Made by a program: the position numbers and the translations under genes
Notes under the pieces: model-generated
The model's input: only the letters and a program-made list of their open reading frames with translations
Told to the model about the DNA's origin: nothing
The model's database searches: none
Assembly: GCF_014841115.1 (NCBI RefSeq)
Contig: NZ_JACYTP010000002.1
Location: forward strand, 496,001-560,000
Direction of reading: 5' to 3'
Length of the DNA stretch: 64,000 nucleotides
Source: Photobacterium arenosum
GTDB lineage: Bacteria > Pseudomonadota > Gammaproteobacteria > Enterobacterales > Vibrionaceae
Shown: in pieces, positions 36,741-46,665 of the stretch
Layout of the letters: each line of letters starts with the position of its first letter
How positions within the stretch are numbered: position 1 is the first letter of the stretch

Positions 36741-37175
36741 GAGTTGTCCCTCTTCGTAACGCAATAGATGGCAGCATTGTTGAACTGTTAGCAGTTCTTT
36801 TAATTATGTGACACGTCTGACTCAACTCTAGATGAGGGGTATTTAACCGCACAAGGCAAATACCGGGGATTTGAAATTCCTCAAAGAATGCAAATTTAGT
36901 GGCAGAAAAAGTAAGCAAAGCTGAAATCAGCGATTATTATTTATGCCCACAGAGTATATTTTACGCTTAATAAGTCAGATGGATTGGGTGACATAATTCC
37001 ATATAAAGAGTGCGTCAATTCTGGGTGAACATTTAATGGATAGTCTGCATCACGCGATAACAGCCAGTATTTGTCTGAATATTGTCTTAAGTGGCGAAGG
37101 TGTGGTCGATCAGGCAAGAAAAAACCCTGCGAGCGAAAGCTGGCAGGGTTTGATATCAGCCGAATAAATGACTGA
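36741..37175. other. intergenic region between asnS and the Aer-like gene
   Basis: This 435-base spacer contains the asnS terminator at its left end and, towards the receptor gene, a degenerate sigma-54-like sequence (36889-36904, minus strand) whose -24 GG is changed to GC. No convincing gene or RNA is visible in the rest, which is AT-rich. Confidence 0.35.
37118..37151 (-). terminator. asnS terminator
   Basis: AAACCCTGC (37122-37130) pairs with GCAGGGTTT (37143-37151). On the minus strand a run of T follows the stem. Confidence 0.85.
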
Positions 37176-38576
37176 TTAGAAGTTCGCGGAACGCGGTGTA
37201 CGTGGGAATGGAATTACGTCACGAACGTTAGCCACACCGGTTACGTAAGAAACCAGACGCTCAAAGCCCAGGCCGAAACCGGCATGTGGTACAGTGCCGT
37301 AACGGCGCAGATCGCGGTACCAGTTCATATCTTCCGGGTCGATGTTCATTGCACGCATGCGCTGATCGAGAATGTCCAGGCGCTCTTCACGCTGTGCACC
37401 ACCGATGATTTCACCAATGCCAGGTGCCAGAACATCCATGGCCGCTACTGTTTTGCCATCATCGTTCATACGCATGTAGAAGGCTTTGATGTCTTTCGGG
37501 TAGTTCTTCACGATAACAGGCGCGTTAAAGTGCTCTTCCGCCAGATAACGCTCGTGCTCAGAAGACAGGTCGATACCCCACTCAACGTCGAACTCGAACT
37601 GACGGCCGGACGCTCTCAGGATCTCAATGGCATCTGTGTAGTCAACCTGAGCGAAATCAGAATCTACAAATTTCTCCAGACGGGTGATTGCTTCTTTGTT
37701 GATGCGCTGTGCGAAGAATTCCAGATCATCGCGGCGCTCAGCCAGCACGGCTTTGAACACATACTTCAGCATGTCTTCTGCCAGTTTAGCGACATCGTTC
37801 AGATCCGCGAATGCCACTTCTGGTTCAACCATCCAGAACTCAGCCAGGTGACGGCTGGTGTTGGAGTTTTCAGCACGGAAAGTCGGGCCGAAAGTGTACA
37901 CTTTGCTCAGAGCACAGGCGTAGGCTTCAGCGTTCAGCTGGCCGGAAACCGTCAGGAAAGTCTCTTTGCCGAAGAAATCTTCGTTGAAATCGACATTGCC
38001 TTGTTCGGTACGTGGCAAGTTTTCCAGATCCAGCGTAGACACGCGGAACATCTCACCGGCACCTTCTGCGTCAGCGGCAGTGATCAGCGGTGCAGAGACC
38101 CAGAAGTAACCCTGCTCGTGATAGAAGCGGTGAATGGCCTGAGACAGACAGTTACGCACACGGGCAACCGCGCCAATCACATTGGTACGCGGACGCAGGT
38201 GGGCCACTTCACGCAGGTACTCAATCGAGTGGCGTGTTTTCGCCATTGGGTAGGTGTCAGGGTCATCAACCCAGCCAACCACTTTGACGTCAGTCGCTGC
38301 CAGTTCGAAGTCCTGACCCTGAGCCGGAGATTCAACCACTTTACCCGTTACTTCCACCGAACAGCCAGTTGTCAGCTTCAGGACTTCTTCCTGGTAATTA
38401 TTCAGTGCATTCGGGACCACGGCCTGAATCGGGTCGAAACAAGAGCCGTCATAGATGGCAAGGAAAGAGATTCCGGCTTTGGAATCCCGACGTGAACGGA
38501 TCCAACCGCGTACAGTGATTTCACTGTCTACCGCAATCTTACCGCTCAGTACGTCTGAAACAGGCGCGTAAGTCAT
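37176..38576 (-). CDS. asnS: asparagine-tRNA ligase
   Basis: A 466-residue class IIb synthetase, the length of E. coli AsnS, charging tRNA-Asn in the cytoplasm. The N-terminal OB fold recognises the anticodon ([20 protein letters not shown]), motif 2 is [21 protein letters not shown], and motif 3 is [10 protein letters not shown] near the C terminus. Codon choice is strongly biased, as expected for a housekeeping gene. Single-gene unit. Confidence 0.96.
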   Translation of the reverse strand: MTYAPVSDVLSGKIAVDSEITVRGWIRSRRDSKAGISFLAIYDGSCFDPIQAVVPNALNNYQEEVLKLTTGCSVEVTGKVVESPAQGQDFELAATDVKVVGWVDDPDTYPMAKTRHSIEYLREVAHLRPRTNVIGAVARVRNCLSQAIHRFYHEQGYFWVSAPLITAADAEGAGEMFRVSTLDLENLPRTEQGNVDFNEDFFGKETFLTVSGQLNAEAYACALSKVYTFGPTFRAENSNTSRHLAEFWMVEPEVAFADLNDVAKLAEDMLKYVFKAVLAERRDDLEFFAQRINKEAITRLEKFVDSDFAQVDYTDAIEILRASGRQFEFDVEWGIDLSSEHERYLAEEHFNAPVIVKNYPKDIKAFYMRMNDDGKTVAAMDVLAPGIGEIIGGAQREERLDILDQRMRAMNIDPEDMNWYRDLRRYGTVPHAGFGLGFERLVSYVTGVANVRDVIPFPRTPRSANF

Positions 38577-38742
38577 GATGTCATTATTCTCCGTTTAGGC
38601 ACGACTGAGTGCTGTGCTTAATTTACTGTCCAAAACAGCAATATTACCTGTCTTGACACAAGCATCAAGCCTTGATGCGTTACCTGATGGGAAATAATCA
38701 CATTGTGTCGTGTTTTGTGTTGATTAAATAATCGTTGAGGCA

Positions 38743-38780
38743 ACTCTGGCGGCCGGTTTAAGACCGCCAGAGTGATTTTT
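38743..38780. terminator. hairpin between the large lipoprotein gene and asnS
   Basis: ACTCTGGCGG (38743-38752) pairs exactly with CCGCCAGAGT (38764-38773). The T tract is on the plus-strand side, although both neighbours run leftward, so its efficiency for the lipoprotein gene is uncertain. Confidence 0.6.
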
Positions 38781-38783
38781 AAC

Positions 38784-41645
38784 CTAAGGCGCGGGTGTCG
38801 CCGGCGGTGTTAAGTCGCATGTTTGTCCGTCCCTTAATATGGTGCCGGGGTACGGGCTGTCAGGAAGCGGGGCTTCTGTGGGGGTCTGCACCGTAAAGGC
38901 CGGCACATTCGCTGCCGGGATCAGCGCAACCAGATCGCTCCACATCTCGCCGTCGTCTGCACCCAGAGCCGGTGTCGCACTCTGCCAGCGGGTGAAATGA
39001 TTGAAGCCTTTGACCGTGAATGCCAGACCATCGGTATCTGAGACTTTTATCCACTCTTTGAAGTTGCCGGTCGGGAATTTTTTCGCGCCATTGCTGAAGG
39101 TTTCATCAATCTGCGCCTGAGACATGGCATTTTCGTAATACAGAGTGCCATCCGCTTCGAGTTTCCAGCGGATCGGGATGTCAAAGCCACAGCCGTCGCT
39201 GTCTTTGTAGCGACCGGTATTAAAGCCGCTCTGGCTGTCTGCCTGCGCATTTAATACCAAATGACGGGAGGTATCGCTGAACGTCAGGGCTTTACCTGCC
39301 AGCATGTTCTGGGTGAAGCGGGGGGTTCTCCCTTCCCAGCTGACGGTACAGCTGGCTGCCTGGCTGGTGAAGGTAGCCTTGGTTTTTGCTGTTGCAGGCA
39401 TCTGGCTGCCGCTGTTCCAGCCAGAATCGTTGGCGGTGCAGGCAACCAGAGTGTCGGGGGTATATTGCTTGGTCATCAGGTTATCAATGACGCTGTTATT
39501 GGCCCCGCCTAAGTCACTCTGACTGTAATATTTGACGGCCAGAATCGGACGATCCTGGTATTTCTTGTGGGTGAGCGCCCATAACTGGTAATCGCTGAAG
39601 GTATCATTGCTGTTTTCAGTCAGACGCAGGAAACCCTTGTCATTCAACTGCCAGCTGCGATTGCTGCTGCCCGGTTGCAAAACGGTGTTGAGGTAATACT
39701 CCCAGGTGTTGTCGCTTTTCAGGATCAGGGTTTCCAGCTCGCCCAGCGAGCTCGGGTCAGTGGAGATTTGTACCAGATGCTGATCAACCAGGCTGTTGAC
39801 ACTGTCTGTGACGAAACGCTCATCGCCGCCACATTCTGTCACAGAATTGAGGAACTGATCTTCAGTGGCAGGGGAGGTATTGCCAAAGCTGCAGTCGCCA
39901 AAAGCAGGCAGATTGTCACGGGAAGTCACCGCATAGATCTCGTCTTTGGCGGCGTTATTAAAGCCGGCAAAGTGGTAGTCGGTGTCTTTCAGAATGGCCT
40001 CACCCTGATGAACCGCCCCTTGTTCGACGACCAAAAATAAGTAGGGCGTATCAAAGGGGTAATGGTTGGCAAGTTGTTTGACAACATCAGGTACGGCGAA
40101 CTGGAACATCTCTTTGCCCAGGGTCGACACCGCACCCCAGATACCGGTTTCAACTACAATCCAGTCATCACCGCCGACATTGACCCAGTAGTTGGCCTGA
40201 TGCGTGCCGTTAAGTACCAACTCCACCACGACGTTATCGGTCAGATGGTAACCGTTGACCTGCTCAATACTGCCAGCGCGTTCTACCGATACCATATCCT
40301 CAAGGGCTGTGTAGGGGACGGTCGGGTTGTCTCTGGGCGCCACAGTACACTCGTCGCCACCGACCTGTGTGTTACACAGCAGCATACGGGTAGCCACCGG
40401 ATTCCAGGTGAAATAGTAGCCTTTGGCAGCCTCGCCAAAGGTGGTGTCGGCGGGCACGTAGCGGGTCATGAAGTGGTTTTCTTTGGTGGTGAGAAAATCA
40501 TGCATTTTCAGGCCCGCCAGTGAATAGCTGTTGACCCGCATGGTGATGTTGCGGCCATCGGCTTCTTCGAGTCCGGCATCTGTCATGCTGGCGGTGCTGC
40601 TGGACGAAATCAGCACCTTGAAATACTCGTACAGATCCTTCCATCCGCTGGAGGTCAGGATCTGGCCTTTAATCGCGTCTTCTTTGCTGTCGAACTGAAC
40701 CAACCCTTGTTCGCTGAGGTAGGTGAAATCTTCCGTCAATGTGATATCACTGTCGCCATTTTTGGTCCAGCGCCAGTCGATCTGACGGGTTTCATTGTCA
40801 GCGGTATCCGGGCTGCTGTAGTCCATCATATCGGCTTCTAGCGTGCTGCCGGTGTTTGAGCTGTGGCTGGCCAGTCGCCAGAAACCCGAGTTGAAGATGG
40901 TGGCTATCTCGTCTTTTTGTGCCGTCAGCTCGGTGTATTTGCGGGTCATGATGCCTTCAAGGATGTCGTTGACTATGCTGAGCGACATCAGATTGCTCAG
41001 GCTGACGCCATTGAGCCCCAGTTTGGGGATCAGGGTGACACTCAGTTCATCAGCCAGCTCATTAACGAAATCGCCGGCATCCCGGACATCGATATTACTG
41101 GGGTCACTGACAGTTTCACCAAATATGCCCCAATGGCCGTCTGTGGCGACGCGTTTTATCAACGCACGGTAGGCGAGTGTGGTTTTCAGGGACAGGGCGA
41201 TCTCGGTGTCCGTTAACGGTGTCATGAAGAGATTGGTCGGTAAGTCGTCGCCGATGGCAAATTGCGGCACGCCATTGAGATCCAGCACCAGCACGCCATG
41301 CAGCAGCAGTGGCACCTGAGCTTCAATACTGTAGTTACCGTCTGTCATCGCAAAACTGGTGATGTCACCCTGACCCATCACTTTGCCCTGCTGATTGATA
41401 AACAGTACAGCAAAGTTGTCCTGATACAGATCCGGTGTGGCCGCGTAAGCCTGGCTGACAGGACTCCAGCTCAGCCTTTGCTGTGCTGTCATCAACCCGG
41501 CAGGCAAGTCGACAGTGACGGTAAATTTGGTTTTGACGGGTGGCAGCTCAGCAGGTTGAATGCCTGCATCATCTCCGCCGCCACCGCACGCAGAAAGCAG
41601 TCCAGCCAGAAACAGGCTCAGACCAAGTCTCAGATAGGTGCGCAT
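38784..41645 (-). CDS. 953-residue lipoprotein of unknown function
   Basis: A large exported protein with a lipoprotein signal: lipobox LLSAC with the acylated cysteine at 20, followed by GGGGDD. The glycine-rich start and acidic residues suit a surface or outer-membrane lipoprotein. It is rich in Thr, Ser, Asp and aromatic residues, with several cysteines in the second half that could form disulfides. No catalytic motif or known repeat is recognised. It ends in a proline-rich tail (TPPATPAP). The 206-base spacer upstream contains nested inverted repeats. Confidence 0.75.
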   Translation of the reverse strand: MRTYLRLGLSLFLAGLLSACGGGGDDAGIQPAELPPVKTKFTVTVDLPAGLMTAQQRLSWSPVSQAYAATPDLYQDNFAVLFINQQGKVMGQGDITSFAMTDGNYSIEAQVPLLLHGVLVLDLNGVPQFAIGDDLPTNLFMTPLTDTEIALSLKTTLAYRALIKRVATDGHWGIFGETVSDPSNIDVRDAGDFVNELADELSVTLIPKLGLNGVSLSNLMSLSIVNDILEGIMTRKYTELTAQKDEIATIFNSGFWRLASHSSNTGSTLEADMMDYSSPDTADNETRQIDWRWTKNGDSDITLTEDFTYLSEQGLVQFDSKEDAIKGQILTSSGWKDLYEYFKVLISSSSTASMTDAGLEEADGRNITMRVNSYSLAGLKMHDFLTTKENHFMTRYVPADTTFGEAAKGYYFTWNPVATRMLLCNTQVGGDECTVAPRDNPTVPYTALEDMVSVERAGSIEQVNGYHLTDNVVVELVLNGTHQANYWVNVGGDDWIVVETGIWGAVSTLGKEMFQFAVPDVVKQLANHYPFDTPYLFLVVEQGAVHQGEAILKDTDYHFAGFNNAAKDEIYAVTSRDNLPAFGDCSFGNTSPATEDQFLNSVTECGGDERFVTDSVNSLVDQHLVQISTDPSSLGELETLILKSDNTWEYYLNTVLQPGSSNRSWQLNDKGFLRLTENSNDTFSDYQLWALTHKKYQDRPILAVKYYSQSDLGGANNSVIDNLMTKQYTPDTLVACTANDSGWNSGSQMPATAKTKATFTSQAASCTVSWEGRTPRFTQNMLAGKALTFSDTSRHLVLNAQADSQSGFNTGRYKDSDGCGFDIPIRWKLEADGTLYYENAMSQAQIDETFSNGAKKFPTGNFKEWIKVSDTDGLAFTVKGFNHFTRWQSATPALGADDGEMWSDLVALIPAANVPAFTVQTPTEAPLPDSPYPGTILRDGQTCDLTPPATPAP

Positions 41646-41776
41646 AACATTTCCCCTGAATACTCAATGCAGCACGTGTTATACCAATCTCATGGCCGAT
41701 CATAGGCGGCTGGATTGGTTTCGGTGTTTGGGCTGAGTATAGGTAAACGGTGGGCAGGGGAATGTAAAACCCTATG

Positions 41777-41820
41777 GGTCGTCTCATCTGTTGAGACAGC
41801 ATCTAAGAATTGAGACGACC
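41777..41820. promoter_or_regulatory. nested alternative hairpins upstream of the large lipoprotein gene
   Basis: GGTCGTCTCA (41777-41786) is repeated in inverse form at 41811-41820, and its GTCTCA can instead pair with TGAGAC at 41792-41797. The two pairings exclude each other. The site lies between the queE stop and the lipoprotein start, both leftward, with no T tract. Confidence 0.45.
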
Positions 41821-41851
41821 GAAAACAGGTGGGGCTGAGGTGTCAGCTTAA

Positions 41852-42520
41852 TCAGGCAATCGACAGGTATTTATGTGTCTGGATAGACAGACGCCAGTTC
41901 CGGGCAATACAGGTTTGAATGCAAAGTTCGGTAGCTCTGGTTTTCTGGCTGATGGGCTGCAGGGCGATGGTAACCTTGTCCTGCAGCGGCACACCGGCTA
42001 ACAGCGCATCTAACTGGTCGATATCCTTTTGCGTCCCGACAGGGTGCTTGATTTCATTAGCGCGTGACAGTGCGCCGGGCAGAACCGGCAGCTTGCCTTT
42101 CATGTTAATTTTCGGCGAGACAGTCACCCAGGTCTTGTCTGTGGCCAGCACCTCGTAAGTGCCACTGGTTTCAATCTGGCAGCCAAAGCCGTTGGCTTCC
42201 AGTTGTTCAGTCAGCGGGCGTAAGTCATACAGACAAGGTTCGCCACCGGTAATTACGACATGACGAGCTGTGTATCCCTGCTCAATCAGTAGGTTGACAA
42301 TGCCGCCGGCATCCAGAGACGTCCAGCTTGGCGAGTCGCCCTGTTTGGTAAGCATAGTGCTGACGTTAACTTCGTCCTGAGGCTCGGCGCTCCAGGTTTG
42401 TTTTGTGTCGCACCAGGCACAGCCGACAGGGCAGACTTGCAGACGGACAAAAATAGCCGGCACGCCTGTGAAAACACCTTCACCCTGGATGGTTTCAAAG
42501 ATTTCATTGATTTTGTACAC
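41852..42520 (-). CDS. queE: 7-carboxy-7-deazaguanine synthase QueE
   Basis: A 222-residue radical SAM enzyme of queuosine synthesis that makes 7-carboxy-7-deazaguanine. The cluster cysteines are C30, C34 and C37 in CPVGCAWC, followed by DTKQTW; the substrate-binding TIQGEG motif is at the N terminus. The start is a GTG at 42520 behind GAGG, giving the family beginning YKINEIFETIQGEG. The residue before C30 is valine where glycine is usual. No other queuosine gene is nearby. Confidence 0.9.
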   Translation of the reverse strand: MYKINEIFETIQGEGVFTGVPAIFVRLQVCPVGCAWCDTKQTWSAEPQDEVNVSTMLTKQGDSPSWTSLDAGGIVNLLIEQGYTARHVVITGGEPCLYDLRPLTEQLEANGFGCQIETSGTYEVLATDKTWVTVSPKINMKGKLPVLPGALSRANEIKHPVGTQKDIDQLDALLAGVPLQDKVTIALQPISQKTRATELCIQTCIARNWRLSIQTHKYLSIA

Positions 42521-42802
42521 GGCTGACCTCAAAACAATCAATCAAGTTAACGTGAAAAAGGGTGTTTTGGTACCCTGAGCCTCAAAGGGCGCGTATTATG
42601 TCAGAACCCTGCGTCATTGTCTCTAGAGCCACATATCTTTCAATCATGCTGCTTGTTTGTCCGGCCCGGTAATGCGAAGACCAAAAGGGACAGGCTGGTC
42701 GTGACTGGGTTCACGTCCTTGGCACAAGGGGCTTCACAATTACTTCGCAAAGTAAAAAAATTCAATTTCTTGCGTATTCGTTAACCTTTGAGGATCCAGA
42801 GC

Positions 42803-44020
42803 ATGTATGTCGCTCAACCCGGTCATATCGATCATATCAAAAGAAACAATGCCGGAAGCGTCTACAAACTTATCGATCAGTATGGGCCTATTTCCCGTAT
42901 CGAGCTGTCGAAAAAGAGCCAGTTAGCGCCAGCCAGTATTACCAAAATCACCCGTGAGCTGTTTGACGGGCATCTGATCAAAGAAGCTGAAATTCAGGAA
43001 TCAGGCAATCGCGGCCGTCCGGCCATTGGCTTAGTACCCGATAATGATGGCTGGCAATTTTTAGGTATTCGTCTTGGCCGGGGTTACCTGACCATTGCCT
43101 TGCATGAGCAGGGTGGCGACATACTGTTCGAGGAGCGTCAGGATATCGAAGAACTGGCGCAAAATGATGTGTTGCAAAAGCTGCTCGGTGAAATTGAAAG
43201 CTTTTTTGCCCGCCACGCCAAGCAGCTGGATCGCATTACCGCTATTGCCGTTTCCTTACCGGGCTTGGTGAATTCCGATAAAGGCATGGTGCTGCAAATG
43301 CCACACTATGAAGTGAAAGATTTACCTTTAGGACCGGCAATTCATGAAGCAACGGGCCTGCCGGTTTTTATCGGCAACGATACCCGTTCCTGGGCGTTGG
43401 CCGAGCAACTGTTCGGCAATGCCAAAGATGTGGCGAATTCTATCCTGATCTCCATTCATCATGGGGTGGGTGCAGGCATCATTCTGGATAACAAAGTGTT
43501 ACAGGGCCGGATTGGCAACATCGGCGAGCTGGGCCATATTCAGATCCAACCTGATGGTCTTCCCTGTTATTGCGGCAATAAAGGATGCCTGGAAACGGTA
43601 GCCAGTTTACAGGCCGTCAGGCAGCAGGTGAAATCCCGCCTGGCCTTGGGGGAAGGGTCATCATTGTACGGCAAAGAACTGACTATCGAGACCATTTGTG
43701 AGGCTGCCGTGCAGGGCGATCCGCTGGCATATCAGGTGATCACTGAGCTGGGCTTCCACTTAGGCCGGGCCATTGCCATTATGGTCAATCTGTTCAACCC
43801 TGAGAAGGTGCTGATCGGCGGCGAATTCAATCAGGCCAAATCGGTGTTGTATCCCGCCATTATTGAGTGTGTAAAGAGCCAGTCTTTGCCTGTGTACAAT
43901 CAGGATCTGCGTATTGAAGAAACCAGTTTTTATACCCAGGCGACCATGCCTGCCGCCGCGCTGGTGAAGCAGGCCATGTATGACGGCCATCTGCTGGTGA
44001 AGCTGATTGAAGAAGGCTAG
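42803..44020 (+). CDS. mlc: ROK-family repressor Mlc
   Basis: A 405-residue protein, one residue shorter than E. coli Mlc, with the same opening (QPGHIDHIKRNNAGSVYKLID) and a winged helix (SRIELSKKSQLAPASITKITREL). The ROK domain has the zinc site in GHIQIQPDGLPCYCGNKGC. Mlc represses genes of sugar uptake and is relieved by binding the glucose PTS permease. The ATG at 42803 lies eight bases behind GAGGA. It is divergent from queE. Confidence 0.92.
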   Translation: MYVAQPGHIDHIKRNNAGSVYKLIDQYGPISRIELSKKSQLAPASITKITRELFDGHLIKEAEIQESGNRGRPAIGLVPDNDGWQFLGIRLGRGYLTIALHEQGGDILFEERQDIEELAQNDVLQKLLGEIESFFARHAKQLDRITAIAVSLPGLVNSDKGMVLQMPHYEVKDLPLGPAIHEATGLPVFIGNDTRSWALAEQLFGNAKDVANSILISIHHGVGAGIILDNKVLQGRIGNIGELGHIQIQPDGLPCYCGNKGCLETVASLQAVRQQVKSRLALGEGSSLYGKELTIETICEAAVQGDPLAYQVITELGFHLGRAIAIMVNLFNPEKVLIGGEFNQAKSVLYPAIIECVKSQSLPVYNQDLRIEETSFYTQATMPAAALVKQAMYDGHLLVKLIEEG

Positions 44021-44043
44021 CCGCTTTCAGATGCAACTTTGGT

Positions 44044-44078
44044 AAAACGCAGTAAACTACCCGTTCGCTGCGTTTTTT
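44044..44078 (+). terminator. mlc terminator
   Basis: AAAACGCAG (44044-44052) pairs with CTGCGTTTT (44068-44076) and the T run continues to 44078. Confidence 0.8.
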
Positions 44079-44139
44079 ATGCCTATTACCCGTTATCAGC
44101 CAGACTTAAAGTAAGCGTCCGGCGATCAGGAGAACCTTC

Positions 44140-44505
44140 ATGAAAACAAGCAAAATCACTGTGTTTTATGACGGAGCCTGCCCGACCTGTGTCCGCGACC
44201 GGAAATGGTATGAATCCTGGCTGGGTAAGCATCCGCATCTGGTGGAATGGTACGACATTACCGGTAAAGATGAAGAGTTGGCCGCGATGGGCATTGTGCC
44301 CGACGAAGCGCTGAGAGAGCTGCACGTTCAGGACAACAACGGGGCGGTTCACAAGGAAATGGATGCCTATATACTGCTGCTTAAACAAATCTGGTGGATG
44401 CGGCCTGTGGCCTGGCTGATGGGGCTTTCCGGCATCCGGCAGGTGTTATCTGCCGTTTATCGCCGTATGGTTGATCAGCGGTTAGCCCGCGAGGGGCGAG
44501 GTTAA
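44140..44505 (+). CDS. DCC-family (DUF393) thiol-disulfide oxidoreductase-like protein
   Basis: A 121-residue protein with the DCC signature FYDGACPTCVRDR near residue 9, where the cysteine pair CPTC resembles a thioredoxin active site. The C-terminal half has two amphipathic or membrane-associated helices (WWMRPVAWLMGLSG). The function of the family is not settled. AGGAGAACC provides the ribosome site. It stands alone between mlc and the convergent LON-domain gene. Confidence 0.82.
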   Translation: MKTSKITVFYDGACPTCVRDRKWYESWLGKHPHLVEWYDITGKDEELAAMGIVPDEALRELHVQDNNGAVHKEMDAYILLLKQIWWMRPVAWLMGLSGIRQVLSAVYRRMVDQRLAREGRG

Positions 44506-44514
44506 ACGGCGGCG

Positions 44515-45087
44515 CTATATATCGTCGTGCCTGAGCTCTTCATCTATCACATTGTGCAAGAAAGACAGTGCTGCACGATGGTCATTCCGGCTCATAAACC
44601 ATTGTTTTTGATTAGTTTCTAAAGGCAGTATTTCCAGCCATCGCTGGCAGACCCAGGCCATGTCAGTAAAGTCGGGATCCGGGTAATTTGCGGCGTAATC
44701 GGGATATTCATCAAACAAGGCTTCCAGGCTATTGGCAATGGGTTTGTCGATGAAGCGGGTGGAACTGGGTGTCCAGTTTTTTATCGCACTGACCTCGCCA
44801 AATCTCAGGCCGTCTTTTTCCTGCCAGTGATTGTTGATAACGAATTTTTCTATACCCCGTATAGTGATGCCCAGTAATCCGTCAGGTAATTGTTCAAAAT
44901 CTGTGATTTCGACCCGGGTGCCGAAATGACACAGAGAATCACCATCTTTCATGCACAAGCCAAAACCATCGCCTGATGACATCGCCAATGTCACTAAGCG
45001 GGTATAGCGGGGCTCAAAAATTCTCAGTTTACTAACGCCTCCCGGCAACACATAGAGTCTGAGCGGGAAAAGGGGTAACTGCATCAT
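44515..45087 (-). CDS. LON substrate-binding domain protein
   Basis: A 190-residue protein with only the N-terminal substrate-binding domain of Lon protease (LPLFPLRLYVLPGGVSKLRIFEPRY). It lacks ATPase and protease domains. Such stand-alone proteins are common in Vibrionaceae and their role is unknown. It lies downstream of bioA in the same direction with a 127-base gap, so co-transcription is possible. The first of two consecutive ATG codons is taken as start. Confidence 0.85.
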   Translation of the reverse strand: MMQLPLFPLRLYVLPGGVSKLRIFEPRYTRLVTLAMSSGDGFGLCMKDGDSLCHFGTRVEITDFEQLPDGLLGITIRGIEKFVINNHWQEKDGLRFGEVSAIKNWTPSSTRFIDKPIANSLEALFDEYPDYAANYPDPDFTDMAWVCQRWLEILPLETNQKQWFMSRNDHRAALSFLHNVIDEELRHDDI

Positions 45088-45214
45088 ACTTGGCCTTCTG
45101 ACAGCATGTTTGTAAAAGGCCGCTAAATGGTGCGGTGTATTATATGACGGCCTTACAATGACTCTTACATAGAGTATATCTGGTCAAACATGAGGATCTG
45201 TCTGTTTTTCGATA

Positions 45215-46474
45215 TTAGTGCAATGATTGTAAAATGGCGAAAATCAGTTTATTAAGCTGCTGATTATTAATGATAAATGGCGGCATGATGTAGATAAGTT
45301 TACCGAATGGACGAATCCAGACACCATTGTCTACAAAACTTTGCTGTATCGTGACCATGTCCACAGGTTCATACAACTCCACCACACCAATTGCACCGAG
45401 CCAGCGAATGGCTTTCACTTTGTCAGACTGAGCGACCACGGGCAGTAATTCAGCCAGTTGCGCTTCAATCTGGCTGACCTGCTGCTGCCATTCACCCGTT
45501 TCCAGCAAAGACAGACTGGCATTGGCCACGGCGCAGGCCAGCGGATTGCCCATGAAAGTCGGGCCGTGCATAAAGCAGCCTGCAGCACCGCTGCACACTG
45601 TGTCGGCAAGGTGCTTGGTGGTCAGGGTTGCAGCCAGGGTCATATAGCCGCCGGTCAATGCTTTACCGACACACATGATATCCGGGCTGATGCCGGCATG
45701 TTCACAGGCGAAGAGTTTGCCTGTCCGGCCAAACCCGGTCGCAATCTCATCGACAATCAGCAGCACACCATAGACATCGCACAATTCTCGCACACGACGA
45801 AGAAAGGTAGGGTGGTAGATACGCATTCCTCCTGCGCCCTGAACGACAGGTTCCAGGATGACAGCGGCAATGTCCTGATGATGATCATCGAGTTTGGCAG
45901 CGAAGTCGGCAATATCACTCTCATCCCACTCGTCATGAAATCCGAGCGTGGGCGAATCTGCAAAAAGATGCTCTGGCAGAAATCCTTTATACAGGCTGTG
46001 CATTGAGTTATCGGGATCAGTGACCGACATAGCGGCAAAGGTATCACCGTGATAACCATGCCGCAGTGTCAGGAATTTTGCCCGTGGTTCACCTTTTGCG
46101 TGCCAGTACTGAAGCGCCATCTTCAAAGCCACTTCCACCGACACTGAACCGGAATCTGCCAGGAATACCTGCTGCAGAGGCTCAGGCGTCATGGCAATCA
46201 GTTTGCGGCACAATTCAACCGCAGGCTGGTGGGTAAGGCCGCCGAACATGACATGCGACATCCTGCCCAGCTGATCCTGTGCGGCCTGATTCAGTACCGG
46301 GTGATTGTAACCGTGAATCGCCGACCACCAGGAAGACATACCATCAATCAGTTCCCGGCCATCTTCCAGATACAGGGTCACGCCATCAGCATGAGTCACA
46401 GGGTAGCAGGGTAGCGGGTTAATGGTGGAGGTGTACGGGTGCCAGACATGCTGACGATCGTAGTCCAAATCCAC
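45215..46474 (-). CDS. bioA: adenosylmethionine-8-amino-7-oxononanoate transaminase BioA
   Basis: A class III aminotransferase making 7,8-diaminopelargonate for biotin. [42 protein letters not shown] and the lysine-bearing GKALTGGYM blocks match E. coli BioA closely. The frame is open up to 46597, but that extension runs through the BirA operator and its promoters. The start must therefore lie below 46532: GTG at 46474 (419 residues, family-like) is chosen; GTG at 46528 is the alternative. Neither has a good ribosome site. Confidence 0.9.
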   Translation of the reverse strand: MDLDYDRQHVWHPYTSTINPLPCYPVTHADGVTLYLEDGRELIDGMSSWWSAIHGYNHPVLNQAAQDQLGRMSHVMFGGLTHQPAVELCRKLIAMTPEPLQQVFLADSGSVSVEVALKMALQYWHAKGEPRAKFLTLRHGYHGDTFAAMSVTDPDNSMHSLYKGFLPEHLFADSPTLGFHDEWDESDIADFAAKLDDHHQDIAAVILEPVVQGAGGMRIYHPTFLRRVRELCDVYGVLLIVDEIATGFGRTGKLFACEHAGISPDIMCVGKALTGGYMTLAATLTTKHLADTVCSGAAGCFMHGPTFMGNPLACAVANASLSLLETGEWQQQVSQIEAQLAELLPVVAQSDKVKAIRWLGAIGVVELYEPVDMVTIQQSFVDNGVWIRPFGKLIYIMPPFIINNQQLNKLIFAILQSLH

Positions 46475-46531
46475 CTGTGAAGCCGTGAAGTGGTTGGAGG
46501 AGTTCTTTTTACTGGTGATGTTTTGCACAGA

Positions 46532-46562
46532 TGTAAACCCTGTATTTTCTTTGTGGTTGACA
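46532..46562. promoter_or_regulatory. BirA biotin operator between bioA and bioB
   Basis: TGTAAACC (46532-46539) and GGTTGACA (46555-46562) are separated by 15 bases, one mismatch from the perfect TGTAAACC-N15-GGTTTACA operator. Biotinoyl-AMP-bound BirA represses both divergent units from such a site. Confidence 0.88.
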
Positions 46563-46665
46563 GTGTACTTACTGAAAGTAGACTTGCAAGTATTCAAACC
46601 CGTGGAATTGTTACGGTTATCGTGATCAATCTGCGGGTAATAAGAACAAATAAAGAGGTTTACAC

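Noticed and set aside
36889-36904. Sigma-54-like promoter upstream of the Aer-like receptor on the minus strand
   Set aside because: The -12 TTGCA is good but the essential -24 GG is GC, so it is probably not functional.
37284-38495. A 403-codon open frame opposite asnS
   Set aside because: It lies wholly on the other strand of a certain gene, has no ribosome site and follows from the biased codon use of asnS.
46475-46597. N-terminal extension of bioA
   Set aside because: It crosses the BirA operator and has no counterpart in the family.
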